This document shows, one piece after another, positions 1 to 7,738 of a DNA stretch of 64,000 bases. The notes under the pieces are model-generated. The model was given only the letters and a program-made list of their open reading frames with translations. It was not told the origin of the DNA and did not search any database. The stretch covers positions 28,171 through 92,170 of the forward strand of contig JABXJT010000009.1 of NCBI GenBank assembly GCA_013375455.1. The letters run 5' to 3'. How positions within the stretch are numbered: the stretch's first letter is position 1; every line of letters starts with the position of its first letter. The stretch is from Candidatus Helarchaeota archaeon. GTDB taxonomy: Archaea > Asgardarchaeota > Lokiarchaeia > Helarchaeales > HEL-GB-A. A program made the position numbers and the translations under genes.

Positions 1-675
1 TTGGAGCACTCTCACGTTCTCATAGTTGGGATTGAATAGCATGAGGCGATAGTTCGCGAGATCCATATCATTCTCAGCGATGACGGCGCGGACATCATCA
101 ATGAGGAACTGGATAAATATATGAAATCGTTCAGCTACGCTACTAATGTATTTTTTAATGATAGGACCTTGTTCTTCAGCCACTCTAATCCATCGCTTCA
201 TTAGACGTTGATTGATGACTCGGGGGAGAAAACAAACCGTTAAAAGCAACCCCATATAAACAACATAAGTAAGCCAGTAGAGGTCGGGAGGAAAAAGGTC
301 GCCCACAAAGAAGATAATAACGAACGAGAGGGCAAATATCCCGATCATTATAGGGAGGTTATATTTCATGCTTTGTCTCCGGATTGACTGTGAAAAACCA
401 TGATCTTTAGCAGCATCTTGAGTTCTGACAAGGATCTGAGTGATGCCATCATCAATACGGTTATCAACCCAGCTGTCACGAATTTCAGTTCGCGCTGTAA
501 CTAGTTCATTCAGGATCCTAGTTTGATATTGGTGGATGGTTTTCTCTTGATAAATTAAGTCGAAAGGGCGTTCGCATAAATAATCGAGGAAAACAATCAC
601 AGAAAATTCGTGCTGCAAAAGATGCTGGGGCTCCGGCTTTAAATCAGAGGGACGTTCTTCATACACTTTTCTCAT
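1..675 (-). CDS. Membrane protein of unknown function (partial, C-terminus outside window)
   Basis: The complementary strand is open from an ATG at 675 to the window edge (225 codons), so the C-terminus is missing. The ATG overlaps the TGA of the upstream XRE-CBS gene (ATGA), which indicates translational coupling. The first ~120 residues are soluble and charged, starting MRKVYEERPSDLKPEP. Two hydrophobic stretches follow (around YNLPIMIGIFALSFVIIFFV and YWLTYVVYMGLLLTVCFL), then another soluble region. This looks like a hairpin-type membrane anchor with cytoplasmic flanks. I do not recognise a family. The coupling suggests that it and the regulator act together. Confidence 0.75.
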   Translation of the reverse strand, partial: MRKVYEERPSDLKPEPQHLLQHEFSVIVFLDYLCERPFDLIYQEKTIHQYQTRILNELVTARTEIRDSWVDNRIDDGITQILVRTQDAAKDHGFSQSIRRQSMKYNLPIMIGIFALSFVIIFFVGDLFPPDLYWLTYVVYMGLLLTVCFLPRVINQRLMKRWIRVAEEQGPIIKKYISSVAERFHIFIQFLIDDVRAVIAENDMDLANYRLMLFNPNYENVRVLQ

Positions 676-1244
676 CTCAAATAATTTCTTATTAAATCAG
701 CCTTGGTTATTATTCCGGCAATTTTTCCTTCATTTATAAGAAGGACCGCAGGATCTCCATGTTGGATGAGAAGATCCTCAACTGCTTTCAATGATGCTGT
801 TACCGGTAACATGGGTAATGCATCATCTTTAGTCATGATTTCTTTTATGGGCTGGGATAAAATTCCAGTCCCATTTTTGATAAGGTTACTTGTAATGGTC
901 GTCTCCTTTATGGCTCCAATGACATGTTCATCTACATCACACACGGGTACTTGACTAAACCCGTGGTTAAATATGATTTTTGAAGCCTTTGAAATGGAAT
1001 CCGTTTCTTCAACGGTTATGACCTCTGTAACAGCCACATTAATCGCTTTTAACTCTTTTTGAACGGTGTCATTTAAGACCTTTAGGATCCTCCGAATGGT
1101 ACTTAACCGAGGATCCACCGATCCTGCCTCAATCCGGGCAATTAAGGATTGACTAACTGAGGCTCTTTCGGCAAGTTCTTGTTGAGTTAAACCACAATTC
1201 TTCCTAAATTTCTTAAGATCCTCTGGCGTTGGAAGATTCATCAT
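672..1244 (-). CDS. XRE-type HTH regulator with paired CBS domains
   Basis: The N-terminal ~60 residues form a Cro/C1-type helix-turn-helix (FRKNCGLTQQELAERASVSQ, then SLIARIEAGSVDPRLSTI). Residues ~70-190 form two CBS motifs (VTEVITVEETDSISKASKII and MTKDDALPMLPVTASLKAVE) ending in IAGIITKADLIRNYL. This matches the archaeal family of predicted transcriptional regulators with C-terminal CBS domains, in which CBS pairs typically sense adenine nucleotides or related ligands. At 190 aa it is the usual length. The gene is first in a two-gene unit and overlaps the next membrane-protein start by four bases. The ligand and targets cannot be read from the sequence. Confidence 0.9.
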   Translation of the reverse strand: MMNLPTPEDLKKFRKNCGLTQQELAERASVSQSLIARIEAGSVDPRLSTIRRILKVLNDTVQKELKAINVAVTEVITVEETDSISKASKIIFNHGFSQVPVCDVDEHVIGAIKETTITSNLIKNGTGILSQPIKEIMTKDDALPMLPVTASLKAVEDLLIQHGDPAVLLINEGKIAGIITKADLIRNYLR

Positions 1245-1436
1245 TTTTGTTCCTTAAACTACAATTCTTCTAAATAAATAAACTTCTGGAATTATATAAT
1301 GGAATAAAATTATATTTACTTTCTTTTTTTCATTCAATCCTAAAATTAAAACTTACCTATTAAAAATTCATTAGGCATAGATATATTTGTAGATTAACGC
1401 TTAATTTTACATTAAATTGATGGAAGGCTGAAATTC

Positions 1437-2081
1437 ATGGATTGTGCGAATTGCAAGAAATTAGCTTGTTTGGTGGGAGCTCGGAAAAAGCCACCTGGTT
1501 GCCCAATGGTTGAACATCCTGAATTATATGAAAAAGCAAAAGAGCTTTATGAAGATCCTGAAAATATAAAGATCGCGCGTTGTGCTGGTATTGTAGAAGC
1601 AACTGGTTATATTGAGTGGCCACGCGTGAAAGACACCGTTGAATTTGCTAAACTAATGGAATATCGAAAATTAGGGCTGGTTTTTTGTATTGGACTACGA
1701 GAAGAAGCTCGAAAAGTCCAAGAAATTCTAGAACGTTATGGGTTTGAAGTGATTTCCAGTTTGTGCAAAACGGGGAGCTTCACCAAATCAGAGGTGGGTA
1801 ACGTTCCTGAGGAATTCCAAATGACGTCCAAAACGGGGTATATCATAGGTTTTGTATCCTGTAATCCGATTAGTCAAGCGTTACTAATGAATGAAGCTAC
1901 GACCGATTTTAATATTATCGTTGGTCTATGTGTTGGGCATGATTCTCTATTTATTAAGTATTCAAAGGCACCCGTGACAGTTTTAATCGTAAAAGATAGA
2001 CGATTTCCCCATAATCCCGCTGCTGCCCTATACACGTATTATTCTGATAAATTTTTTGACCGAGACCTGCAACAAAAATGA
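1437..2081 (+). CDS. DUF1847 cysteine-rich metal-binding protein
   Basis: 214 aa. It opens with MDCANCKKLACLVGARKKPPGCP, a CxxC-containing segment typical of DUF1847 proteins, annotated as predicted metal-binding. The body carries the conserved CIGLREEARKVQEILERYGF segment, CKTGSF, the SCNPISQALLMNE block, and the VGLCVGHDSLFIKYSKAP block, all recognisable in this family. No biochemical role is established. Conserved cysteines suggest binding of a metal or Fe-S cluster, or redox chemistry. The gene stands alone downstream of the divergently transcribed XRE-CBS gene, with an AT-rich intergenic region of ~190 bp between them. The ATG at 1437 is the first in-frame start. Confidence 0.88.
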   Translation: MDCANCKKLACLVGARKKPPGCPMVEHPELYEKAKELYEDPENIKIARCAGIVEATGYIEWPRVKDTVEFAKLMEYRKLGLVFCIGLREEARKVQEILERYGFEVISSLCKTGSFTKSEVGNVPEEFQMTSKTGYIIGFVSCNPISQALLMNEATTDFNIIVGLCVGHDSLFIKYSKAPVTVLIVKDRRFPHNPAAALYTYYSDKFFDRDLQQK

Positions 2082-2320
2082 ATAGAACCACCCCAAATCT
2101 AATTTAGTGTCCTTCAATTATTTTACTACGGAATTATTTTTTGCCTTAAAAATGTTAATTTTTTTCCTTTTTTTCACTTAGAAATTGCTATAAACCTATC
2201 TAAAAATATGGGAAATGGAGAGGGCAAACTTTAAATGAGACGGTTTTTACAAAAAATTGATTGGAAGAAACAATATCTTTAATGTCGAAATAGATGAAAA
2301 ATGAGAAAGAGTTGAATTGA

Positions 2321-2596
2321 GTGCAATTCTGTGATGAATGTGGTGCCTTATTAGTTCCAAGAAAAGAAAAAGGAACCAAGAAGCTGGTACTGGTTTGTAG
2401 GAAATGCGGTAATGAGGTTATACCCGATTCAGCGGAGATAAGTGACTATGTAATATCCTCTGATTTAAATCACGTGACACGGGAAAAAATTGAGGTCGTG
2501 AAAGAAAAACCTCGAAAAACACGAAGAGTGACCAACGAAGACCGTGAAGCATTCGAGGATTTCTTTGAAGATGATAGCGGCGTCGAATCCTACTAA
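2321..2596 (+). CDS. RPB9/TFS N-terminal zinc-ribbon protein
   Basis: 91 aa with a GTG start. Residues 4-30 form an RpoM/RPB9-type zinc ribbon: CDEC at the N-terminus and CRKC about 20 residues later, around the LVPRKEKGTKKLVLVCRKCG strand pair. The rest is basic, then acidic (EDFFEDDSGVESY). Archaeal TFS, the RNA polymerase cleavage factor, has a second C-terminal ribbon bearing the catalytic acidic pair. That ribbon is absent here, so transcript cleavage activity is not expected. The protein could be an RPB9-like polymerase accessory or a divergent TFS paralogue. No neighbour clarifies this. Confidence 0.75.
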   Translation: MQFCDECGALLVPRKEKGTKKLVLVCRKCGNEVIPDSAEISDYVISSDLNHVTREKIEVVKEKPRKTRRVTNEDREAFEDFFEDDSGVESY

Positions 2597-2802
2597 CAAT
2601 CTAGGCATAGACCATCAAATTGAAAGCCAACTTCTTGTAAAATCAGATTAAATCATCAACCATCAGTTGAAAGCGTCTTTTGTTTAAAATTTTTAGCACT
2701 CTTCTGTAAATTGAATATATTTTTTAAAGACTTTAAATATAAAAGGGATGTAACTTATTTTGATTACGGACAGTTCAAAACGCTGGTTTGACGGGAAGTT
2801 AC

Positions 2803-3882
2803 ATGAATTTGCGGTTAATCCTAGAACAGAGTCACGGAGAATTTTTAACCGTAGAAAAGACAGCCATGTTTCAAACTCTTCTCGCAGAAATGGAAATCGT
2901 CGTTTTTCCATTAATTGACAGTCCAATTACGTTTGAAAAAATAAAAGATGACCACATCCTATTCATTGGATGTCCATCAATTCCCTTTGATGATTCAGAA
3001 ATCAGTGCAATTTTACAATTCGTGGGAGAGGGAAATTTTTTAATATTAATTAGTGGAAGCGGAGGCGATTACGCCAATAATTCAAATTTAAATGAAATAG
3101 CCCGATATTATGAATTTGAATTCAATCCTGATTATGTGGAAGATGAAAAACATCATCATAACTTCTCAAGGATTCCAATAATTCATAAATTTAAGAAGAA
3201 TCCCATAGTTAAACGTTTAAAAAAGCTTGTTTATGCAGGATGCTCAATTTCCATTTTAGACGTATCGACCATTCCAATCCTTTTAACTGATTCGGATTCA
3301 ATTCCGGTAAATTCTCCCGTAATGGCCATCTCTGAAAAACATTCAGTGATCGGTATTGGGGGCTATGCTTTTTTTACGGATGATCCCATTTCTGGAATCA
3401 GAGCAATGGATAATATACGGTTTGTCTATAATTTATTTGAATACATAAAATCACGATTTACGAAAAAAGTGGAAGATATTGAGAAAGTTCTCATCACTAA
3501 ACCCAAACAACTCACCTTTAAAGTTGCTAAAAAGCAATTCAATAAACTTTTAACACTTAATACCGAAAAGGTGAATGAACTCGGAGAAAAAATTGACAAA
3601 TATTGGGAAGAATGCTCAGCATTAATAAAAGTGCAGAAGTTCGACCAGGCTGAACAAAAGATTTATTCAATCTATCAAGAATTACTTCAATCAATAGATT
3701 TAGTCGCGTCTCAAATAGGAAATACGTTCAGTGAATACAATGCATTATTTCCAAAATTCAAAGGTGCCGTTTTAAACGATTTTAATAAATGGTACGAGGC
3801 TGAGGCAGAAACGAGATCAAAACTTGACATGATTCGCAATAATTTAAAAACGATTTTAAAACAAGAACATACTCAAGCATAA
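2803..3882 (+). CDS. GIFT (IFT52-like) domain protein with C-terminal coiled coil, copy 1
   Basis: 359 aa from the ATG at 2803. A TTG at 2788 is possible, but 2803 aligns with the start of the paralogue immediately downstream (MNLRLILEQSHGE versus MSLRIVFDESHGE). Residues ~1-220 look like the GATase-like GIFT/DUF4350 fold seen in GldG and eukaryotic IFT52: a hydrophobic strand (ILFIGCPSIPF), a helix (DSEISAILQFVGEGNFLIL), then a glycine-rich turn and NSNLNEIARYYEFEFNPDYV, the same order as in IFT52. Residues ~240-359 are helical and coiled-coil-like. Function is unknown; by analogy, a ligand-binding or scaffold role. It probably forms an operon with copy 2 and lies near a Roadblock gene. Confidence 0.65.
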   Translation: MNLRLILEQSHGEFLTVEKTAMFQTLLAEMEIVVFPLIDSPITFEKIKDDHILFIGCPSIPFDDSEISAILQFVGEGNFLILISGSGGDYANNSNLNEIARYYEFEFNPDYVEDEKHHHNFSRIPIIHKFKKNPIVKRLKKLVYAGCSISILDVSTIPILLTDSDSIPVNSPVMAISEKHSVIGIGGYAFFTDDPISGIRAMDNIRFVYNLFEYIKSRFTKKVEDIEKVLITKPKQLTFKVAKKQFNKLLTLNTEKVNELGEKIDKYWEECSALIKVQKFDQAEQKIYSIYQELLQSIDLVASQIGNTFSEYNALFPKFKGAVLNDFNKWYEAEAETRSKLDMIRNNLKTILKQEHTQA

Positions 3883-3900
3883 GACAGGTTCAGGATTTCG

Positions 3901-4995
3901 ATGAGTTTAAGGATCGTATTCGATGAGAGTCATGGAGAACAAATATCAATTTTTAACTGTAAAGGGCTTTCATTTGTATTACAAAAACTAAAGATAGTGT
4001 CTTTCCGGTTAATTTCAGGCCCCATTACCATTGATAAAATCGTTAATGAGGATGTTTTATTTCTTGGAGCCCCTATGAAAAAGTTTTTAGAATTCGAAAT
4101 TAAAACCATTGAATATTTTGTTTCAAAGGGAAAATTTTTGGTCATTGCCTGTCCTATGCCCATGCCATTTAATTTTTCATTAAATGACCTATTAAGAAAA
4201 TTCGGAATGCAATTCAATAACGATGTTGTTCAAGATAAAAAACATAATCTCGATGGAGCAATGTATTTTCCCATAATCAGCAAATTTACAAAAGATCCAA
4301 TCACCCACGACGTTCACTCTCTAATCTATTCTGGTTGTTCAATCAAGAAATTATATGATGAAGTTAAAATCATAGCATTCACTGATGAGCATGCGGAACC
4401 TCCATCTACTCCAGTCATAGCGACTGCGAACAACAGTAGAGTTATCGTTATTGGCGGGCACTATTTATTTCAGGATGATGACCGCTATGGCATTAAAGCA
4501 AAAAATAACATACGATTGATAGCTAACATCTTTCGGACCATTCATCAACACCGAGAAGCGCCAGCAGAACGAGAACCTCCAAAACAAGAAGAAAAAAGAA
4601 AAGCAATTGACCCAAAAAAGGCGAAAAAACATTTTGAGCATCAAGTACATAATGCAATCACTGAATTGAAGAGAAAAACAGACGAAATTGATAAGCTTTT
4701 TGATGAAATCATTAAGTTAATGGATTCTCAAAAGTTTACTTTGGCTGAGCAAACCCTCCAAGCTCGCTATAAACAATTCAAAGGAGCTATTGAGACCATT
4801 TATCAGGCTCTAATGGAAGAGTTGGAAGATCTAGATTCCAGAATTCTAAAAGATGTAGATTTCCCCGCAATGGTCAATGAATCTACGGACCAAATATTAG
4901 TGATGGAAAGTGAAGCGCTCTCTAAATTGGATATGATCAGATTCAATTTATTCAATCGGATTAGAACAGAAAAAGTTCGTTATGAGCGTCGATGA
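3901..4995 (+). CDS. GIFT (IFT52-like) domain protein with C-terminal coiled coil, copy 2
   Basis: 364 aa and paralogous to the preceding gene over its whole length; it starts 18 nt after that stop. The N-terminal GIFT-like domain (~1-215) keeps VLFLGAPMKKFLEFEIKTIE, the following KGKFLVIACPMP strand, SLNDLLRKFGMQFNNDVVQD and the IYSGCSIKKLYDE block. A charged Pro/Glu/Lys linker (about 216-240) leads to a helical C-terminus (AKKHFEHQVHNAITELKRKT onward) matching AKKQFNKLLTLNTEKVNELG in copy 1. The pair arose by tandem duplication and could form a heterodimer. The fold assignment is by eye. Confidence 0.65.
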   Translation: MSLRIVFDESHGEQISIFNCKGLSFVLQKLKIVSFRLISGPITIDKIVNEDVLFLGAPMKKFLEFEIKTIEYFVSKGKFLVIACPMPMPFNFSLNDLLRKFGMQFNNDVVQDKKHNLDGAMYFPIISKFTKDPITHDVHSLIYSGCSIKKLYDEVKIIAFTDEHAEPPSTPVIATANNSRVIVIGGHYLFQDDDRYGIKAKNNIRLIANIFRTIHQHREAPAEREPPKQEEKRKAIDPKKAKKHFEHQVHNAITELKRKTDEIDKLFDEIIKLMDSQKFTLAEQTLQARYKQFKGAIETIYQALMEELEDLDSRILKDVDFPAMVNESTDQILVMESEALSKLDMIRFNLFNRIRTEKVRYERR

Positions 4996-5151
4996 AAAAG
5001 CAATAGTTTAAAAAGTTGCTATGACTAATACAAAAACCAAGAACCTTTATTTGGGAATGACCTGCTAATAAATTCGGATAGGGTCAAAGGCGTCCTGTAT
5101 CATCGCACGTGCATCATAAAACTCTGTCATTCTCTCGTGTTGGGTTGAAAA

Positions 5152-5514
5152 ATGGCATATGAAGCAATTCTAAGAAAGCTTAAAGAACAGACAGGCATTC
5201 ATGGGAGTTCTTTACTCACAGTCGAAGGGCTACCCATTGCTGCAGATTTTCCAGATACCGGCACAGAAACTGCATTAATTTCTGCATTATCTGGAGCAAC
5301 TTTAGCGACTGGAGCCCATATGATTGCACAATTTCAATATGGATATCCTGATCATTTAACGTTGAAAGGAAAAGATGGGACAATTTTTCTCTATCAAGTA
5401 AATGATCAAATGGTATTGACCGTTCTAGCTCCGAATGATGTAAGTTTGGGGATTTTCACTCTTGGAATTAAGAATGCCATCAAAGATATAAATGTAGCTG
5501 TTAATAAACCTTGA
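5152..5514 (+). CDS. Roadblock/LC7 (MglB-type) domain protein
   Basis: 120 aa, a single Roadblock/LC7 domain. It shows the typical start (AYEAILRKLKEQTGIHGSSL), then the LLTVEGLPIAADFPD hairpin, a long central helix (ALISALSGATLATGAHMIAQ), the KGKDGTIFLYQVNDQMVLTV strands and a C-terminal helix. These small dimeric proteins scaffold or regulate small GTPases (MglB for MglA, Ragulator/GATOR components, dynein light chains), and they are abundant in Asgard genomes. The gene lies 156 bp after the GIFT-like pair on the same strand. An MglA-like GTPase is encoded far away at ~33.8 kb. Confidence 0.9.
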   Translation: MAYEAILRKLKEQTGIHGSSLLTVEGLPIAADFPDTGTETALISALSGATLATGAHMIAQFQYGYPDHLTLKGKDGTIFLYQVNDQMVLTVLAPNDVSLGIFTLGIKNAIKDINVAVNKP

Positions 5515-5580
5515 AATACTCCCAATAGCTCCTAATTTCAGTCTGTTATTCTATAACAATAACATACTATTCTGATTTAG

Positions 5581-6483
5581 GTGAATCTAATTCAATCTCA
5601 AGAAAAGGGCAATGCCCTTCAAAATTCATCACTAGTTTATTTCTCAATTTTTTTCATCCTAATTGGAATTATTTATATTTTCAACTTTATTCGACCAATA
5701 TTTAACCTTTACACGATTTCTTTCGAAATAAACTGGGCAGAATTCCAAATCCTTGAAATTTTTGACATTCTAAGTATTTGTTTTGGTGCTCTCCTCATTA
5801 TTTTAGGATTTTCATTGTTTATTTATCAAAAGTTCAATAAATTTCTTTTAATTTTCGGGGGCATTCTTTTTTTTATCTTCAACCTTTTAGATCCTTCTCA
5901 TTTACTAATGGTTGCTAACTTGTTCTCCTCAATTCTGGGTGCGCCTCCTAGTTGGATGCAAGTCATCCCCCAAAATTTATTTGTTATTTACATTGCATCC
6001 TGGAGTCTTTTAAGCATATCAAACGTCATTCTTCAATTCGTTGGGTTTTATGTTGCAATTCGGATAATCATCAATTCTAATCCTCAGAAATCAATAATTC
6101 AATACCTATATTTCTATTGTTGGGTAATCGGATTATCAGGAATCATTCTCTGCCTTCAATCCGTCCTTGTTCTAAGCCTAACCATGAGTTGGTCTTCAAT
6201 CACGGTTGCCCCCTATTTAATTAACGTAATGATATGGAGTTTTATGATGATTGCTGGAATAGCGGGTTTAGTATTTGTTCGAGATTGGATGAAAAATCAA
6301 CTTTCTCATTTAAAAGCAGGCCAACTTTCGCTTGTTTCCTACGGTGTAATGTACGTGTTAATTAGTTTTAGCGATTTTGCTATGAAATCAGTTCCTTCTT
6401 TGGTACTTAGTGTCTTCTTTGCAGTATTATTAATCATATATGCCTTTAAAATTCCATCATTTCTTAGGCATCAGAATAATTAG
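5581..6483 (+). CDS. Polytopic membrane protein, about eight TM segments
   Basis: 300 aa with a GTG start. Hydrophobic stretches at about residues 19-38, 61-81, 88-104, 130-158, 175-200, 207-232, 250-267 and 269-290 indicate about eight membrane helices joined by short loops. The tail is short and basic (SFLRHQNN). No catalytic or transporter signature is visible and I do not recognise the family. It lies 66 bp downstream of the Roadblock gene on the same strand and could be its membrane partner, but nothing beyond position supports that. It converges on the Fe-S protein gene, whose stop is 7 bp away. Confidence 0.7.
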   Translation: MNLIQSQEKGNALQNSSLVYFSIFFILIGIIYIFNFIRPIFNLYTISFEINWAEFQILEIFDILSICFGALLIILGFSLFIYQKFNKFLLIFGGILFFIFNLLDPSHLLMVANLFSSILGAPPSWMQVIPQNLFVIYIASWSLLSISNVILQFVGFYVAIRIIINSNPQKSIIQYLYFYCWVIGLSGIILCLQSVLVLSLTMSWSSITVAPYLINVMIWSFMMIAGIAGLVFVRDWMKNQLSHLKAGQLSLVSYGVMYVLISFSDFAMKSVPSLVLSVFFAVLLIIYAFKIPSFLRHQNN

Positions 6484-6490
6484 ATGAGTT

Positions 6491-7723
6491 CTATCCCTTC
6501 CAAGAATCATAAACATCCGATTTGAGACCCAGAGCTTCTGCAACCAAGTTCGGGAGATCGTAAAATTCCATATCTATGTTATTTTCGTGAGCGGCATCGC
6601 GTAGATTCTTCAAACACATTGGGCATGCAGTGATGAGATTATTCGCACCAGTGGCTTGCGCCTCCTTAATTCTTCGAGATCGAATTTCTTGATTTAACTC
6701 GGGATAATTGATTAGACACGTGCCCCCAGATCCTGCACCGCAACACCAAGACTCCTTATGTGATCGGTCCATTTCGACTAATTCCGCACCCACCCTGGTG
6801 ATGATTTTTCGGGGGTTCTTGTATTCGTTAGTATGTCGTCCTAAATGGCAAGGGTCGTGATAGGTGACTTTCTCTTGAATTTTTTTCTTCAAATTCAATT
6901 TTTTCAAGAGCGGTAGGAGCGTTTTAGATACATGCTCAACTCTAAATGGCACGGACACTCCGATTTCTTTATAATCATTCTTGAATGTATTAAAACACCC
7001 TGCACATGAAAAGATTACTTTTTTAGCTCCAGTTTCTTGAATTCGTTTGATGAGTTCTTGGGCATTTTTGCGAGCATCTTCAACATTTCCAGCCCATATG
7101 AGCTGGTGTCCGCAACACAATTCATCTGTTCCGAGATATGCCATCTCTCGTCCTGATTCTCGGAGGACTTTGATGACGGCCTCAGGCGTGTTTGGATTTT
7201 GGTAAGCCGCAGCACACCCTGCAAAATAAAGGACATCCGCCTTCTTAGGCAAATTCAAATCCTCCGCCCAATCTACACGGAGGTCTTTCTCTAATCCAAA
7301 TGGGTTATTTATCTCTGGGTTCATTATTTTAGCACACGTTTCTTGGAGTTTTTTGGGCGCCAACCCCATCTTCCAACAATCTTCACGCATTGCTTTGATA
7401 ATTTTCATATTCTCTAACGGTTTAAGACCAGGAAGCAAAGTAGGTGTACAAATTTGTTCGCACGCTTTACATCCTAGACAACGAAAAACAACATCTTCTG
7501 CTAATTCTGTGTTATACTCTATAACTTCTTCCAGAAGATATTTGGCAATTGTATTTCTTCCACGGCTTGTATAATGATCAAAGCGTAACACATCATAAAC
7601 CGGACATACACCCAGCCATGCATGCTTGGTGGCAATGCCCTTACTGATGGTCTCCCGACACATCGAACAGCACCCACAGAACCAGACTTCATTCTTGAAC
7701 TCTTCTAATTTCATCAGTCCCAT
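6491..7723 (-). CDS. GlcF/HdrB-like Fe-S oxidoreductase subunit with two CCG domains
   Basis: 410 aa. The N-terminal third is ferredoxin-like with clusters around CGCCSMCRETISKG and CLGCKACEQICTP. The C-terminal two thirds hold two CCG (cysteine-rich) domains: ELCCGH with SCAGCFNTF, then YHDPCHLGRH, SWCCGAGSGG and ACPMCLKNL. This is the architecture of GlcF/LldE/GlpC and HdrD-type subunits, which pass electrons from a flavoprotein to quinone or another acceptor. It starts 15 nt after the stop of the FAD-oxidase gene, so the two are a module. Either Met1 or Met4 could be the start. The substrate is set by the flavoprotein and is unknown. Confidence 0.9.
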   Translation of the reverse strand: MGLMKLEEFKNEVWFCGCCSMCRETISKGIATKHAWLGVCPVYDVLRFDHYTSRGRNTIAKYLLEEVIEYNTELAEDVVFRCLGCKACEQICTPTLLPGLKPLENMKIIKAMREDCWKMGLAPKKLQETCAKIMNPEINNPFGLEKDLRVDWAEDLNLPKKADVLYFAGCAAAYQNPNTPEAVIKVLRESGREMAYLGTDELCCGHQLIWAGNVEDARKNAQELIKRIQETGAKKVIFSCAGCFNTFKNDYKEIGVSVPFRVEHVSKTLLPLLKKLNLKKKIQEKVTYHDPCHLGRHTNEYKNPRKIITRVGAELVEMDRSHKESWCCGAGSGGTCLINYPELNQEIRSRRIKEAQATGANNLITACPMCLKNLRDAAHENNIDMEFYDLPNLVAEALGLKSDVYDSWKG

Positions 7724-7738
7724 TTTCTGAACAACTCC

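Noticed and set aside
703..954. Plus-strand frame of 83 codons
   Set aside because: It lies wholly inside the CBS-domain gene on the other strand, which has clear homology.
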